A stretch of 58,277 bases of DNA from Clostridia bacterium (lineage in GTDB: Bacteria; Bacillota; Clostridia; Christensenellales; Aristaeellaceae), in contig JAFVVG010000033.1 in the NCBI GenBank assembly GCA_017502305.1, forward strand, positions 1 through 58,277, written 5' to 3'. How positions within the stretch are numbered: the first letter of the stretch is position 1; each line of letters starts with the position of its first letter. A program made the position numbers and the translations under genes. The notes under the pieces are model-generated. The model ran no database searches. It saw only the letters and a list, made by a program, of their open reading frames with translations, and was not told where the DNA came from. Shown piece by piece: positions 57,627 to 58,277 of this stretch.

Positions 57627-58277
57627 TTACTTTTTGATGATCCCCTGGCCATAGCGGCTCACCAGCCGATCACGGTCGGCCTGGGCGATGACCATGGTCA
57701 GCTCGGTGCCGGTATCGGTGTGGTTTTCGCTGATGACCCGGCCCAGGGGACGGATCTGCCCCAGAAGACCATACTGGCTGAAGGGCAGGAAGAAGGTCAC
57801 GGGGGCGTAGGTCTTTTGCAACTCGGCGGCGATGCGGGCGGAAAGCTCGTCAATGCCCTCGCCGGTCTTGGCGGAGACCATCACGGCGCCGGGCAGGGCC
57901 GGCACGGCGGCGCCCAGGTCGCATTTGTTGATGACCTCGATCCGGGGCTGTTCGGTGGCGCCCAGCTCTTGAAGCACCTGCTCCACGGTTTCGTGCTGCT
58001 TGAGCATCTCCCCGGAGGCGCCGTCGGACACGAGGACCAGCACATCCGCCAGGGCGGCCTCATCCAGGGTGGAGCGGAAGGCGCTGACCAGGGCGTGGGG
58101 CAGCTTGCGGATGAAGCCGACGGTGTCCACCAGCAGGAAGGGGGTGCGCTCGGCGGTCTCAATGCGGCGGGACACGGCGTCCAGCGTGGCGAAGAGCTGA
58201 TCCTGCACGTACACGTCCGCGCCGGTCATGCGGTTGAGCAGGGTGGATTTGCCCGCGTTGGTATAGCCCACCAGGGC
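57627..58277 (-). CDS. hflX: GTPase HflX, C-terminal part (runs off the window)
   Basis: The last ~216 residues of HflX, cut by the window end. Present are the G1 P-loop VGYTNAGKSTLLNR, the switch region DQLFATLDAVSRR, G3 VDTVGFIRKLP, G4 NKCD and G5 SAKTGEG, then the short C-terminal domain. HflX binds and splits stalled or stressed ribosomes. The N-terminal HflX domain and start lie beyond base 58277. Confidence 0.93.
   Translation of the reverse strand, partial: ALVGYTNAGKSTLLNRMTGADVYVQDQLFATLDAVSRRIETAERTPFLLVDTVGFIRKLPHALVSAFRSTLDEAALADVLVLVSDGASGEMLKQHETVEQVLQELGATEQPRIEVINKCDLGAAVPALPGAVMVSAKTGEGIDELSARIAAELQKTYAPVTFFLPFSQYGLLGQIRPLGRVISENHTDTGTELTMVIAQADRDRLVSRYGQGIIKK

Overview
The window (about 60% GC, dense strong Shine-Dalgarno sites, ATG/GTG/TTG starts) looks like a chromosomal stretch of a GC-rich anaerobic Clostridia-type Firmicute, probably gut-associated and known mainly from metagenomes. 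Evidence: class III anaerobic ribonucleotide reductase with its activase, the SepF-YggT-YlmH-DivIVA division cluster, a PurR-type pur repressor, DUF4364, DUF4358/DHHW/MBOAT genes, a BspA-type leucine-rich-repeat surface protein, a clostripain-family protease, and no outer-membrane genes. I cannot name the genus. There is no phage, transposase, CRISPR array or defence island; this is mostly core chromosome with a few accessory surface genes.

Layout. 1-1.4 kb: a fused pair of gene ends (isocitrate dehydrogenase fragment on the minus strand joined to a truncated NifU-like gene), then the GGGtGRT protein. 1.5-7.5 kb: a degenerate EAL protein, a frameshifted giant LRR/Ig-like surface protein and an SGNH hydrolase. 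7.6-12.3 kb: a plus-strand run with a 27-residue membrane peptide, an MBL hydrolase, and a surface-polymer O-acylation set (SGNH hydrolase, DUF4358 lipoprotein, MBOAT, DHHW protein). 12.4-19.9 kb, minus strand: repeat-bearing XRE regulator, mfd, pth, purR, DUF4364 and an HPr-like protein lacking the phosphorylatable histidine. 20-26 kb: recD2, ComF-like, secreted PIG-L deacetylase, GNAT, aspartate kinase. 26.2-32.7 kb: a closely packed plus-strand series, TSUP exporter, RsbW-like protein, SigB/F-type sigma factor, HlyD-like protein, YggS, SepF, YggT, YlmH, DivIVA. 32.8-38.5 kb: nuclease-helicase fusion, stand-alone E2-like acyltransferase, ECF sigma with zinc-finger anti-sigma, prephenate dehydrogenase, tRNA-Leu. 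38.7-47 kb: RHH protein, serine hydrolase, CorA with a structured leader, nrdD with NrdR-like boxes, nrdG, a seven-tRNA cluster and a GNAT. 47-53.3 kb, minus strand: an M16 peptidase, FHA, FtsW/RodA, PBP operon and a cytidylate-kinase-like/secreted-protein pair. 53.4 kb to the end: guaB, a clostripain-like protease with a peculiar N-terminal repeat region, and partial hflX.

The most unusual signals are: (i) a family of multi-hairpin intergenic elements (about 17.05-17.25, 44.27-44.66 and 46.70-47.07 kb) whose terminal hairpin begins exactly at the base after the stop codon of pth, nrdD and a PBP gene, two copies forming ~380-bp inverted repeats around nrdG, the tRNA cluster and a GNAT; (ii) a SepF with a long Gln/Met/Gly/Tyr-rich linker; (iii) a sharply AT-rich patch inside yggS; (iv) several family members that have lost hallmark catalytic residues (EAL, HPr, E2, RsbW); and (v) structured leaders at corA and tyrA.
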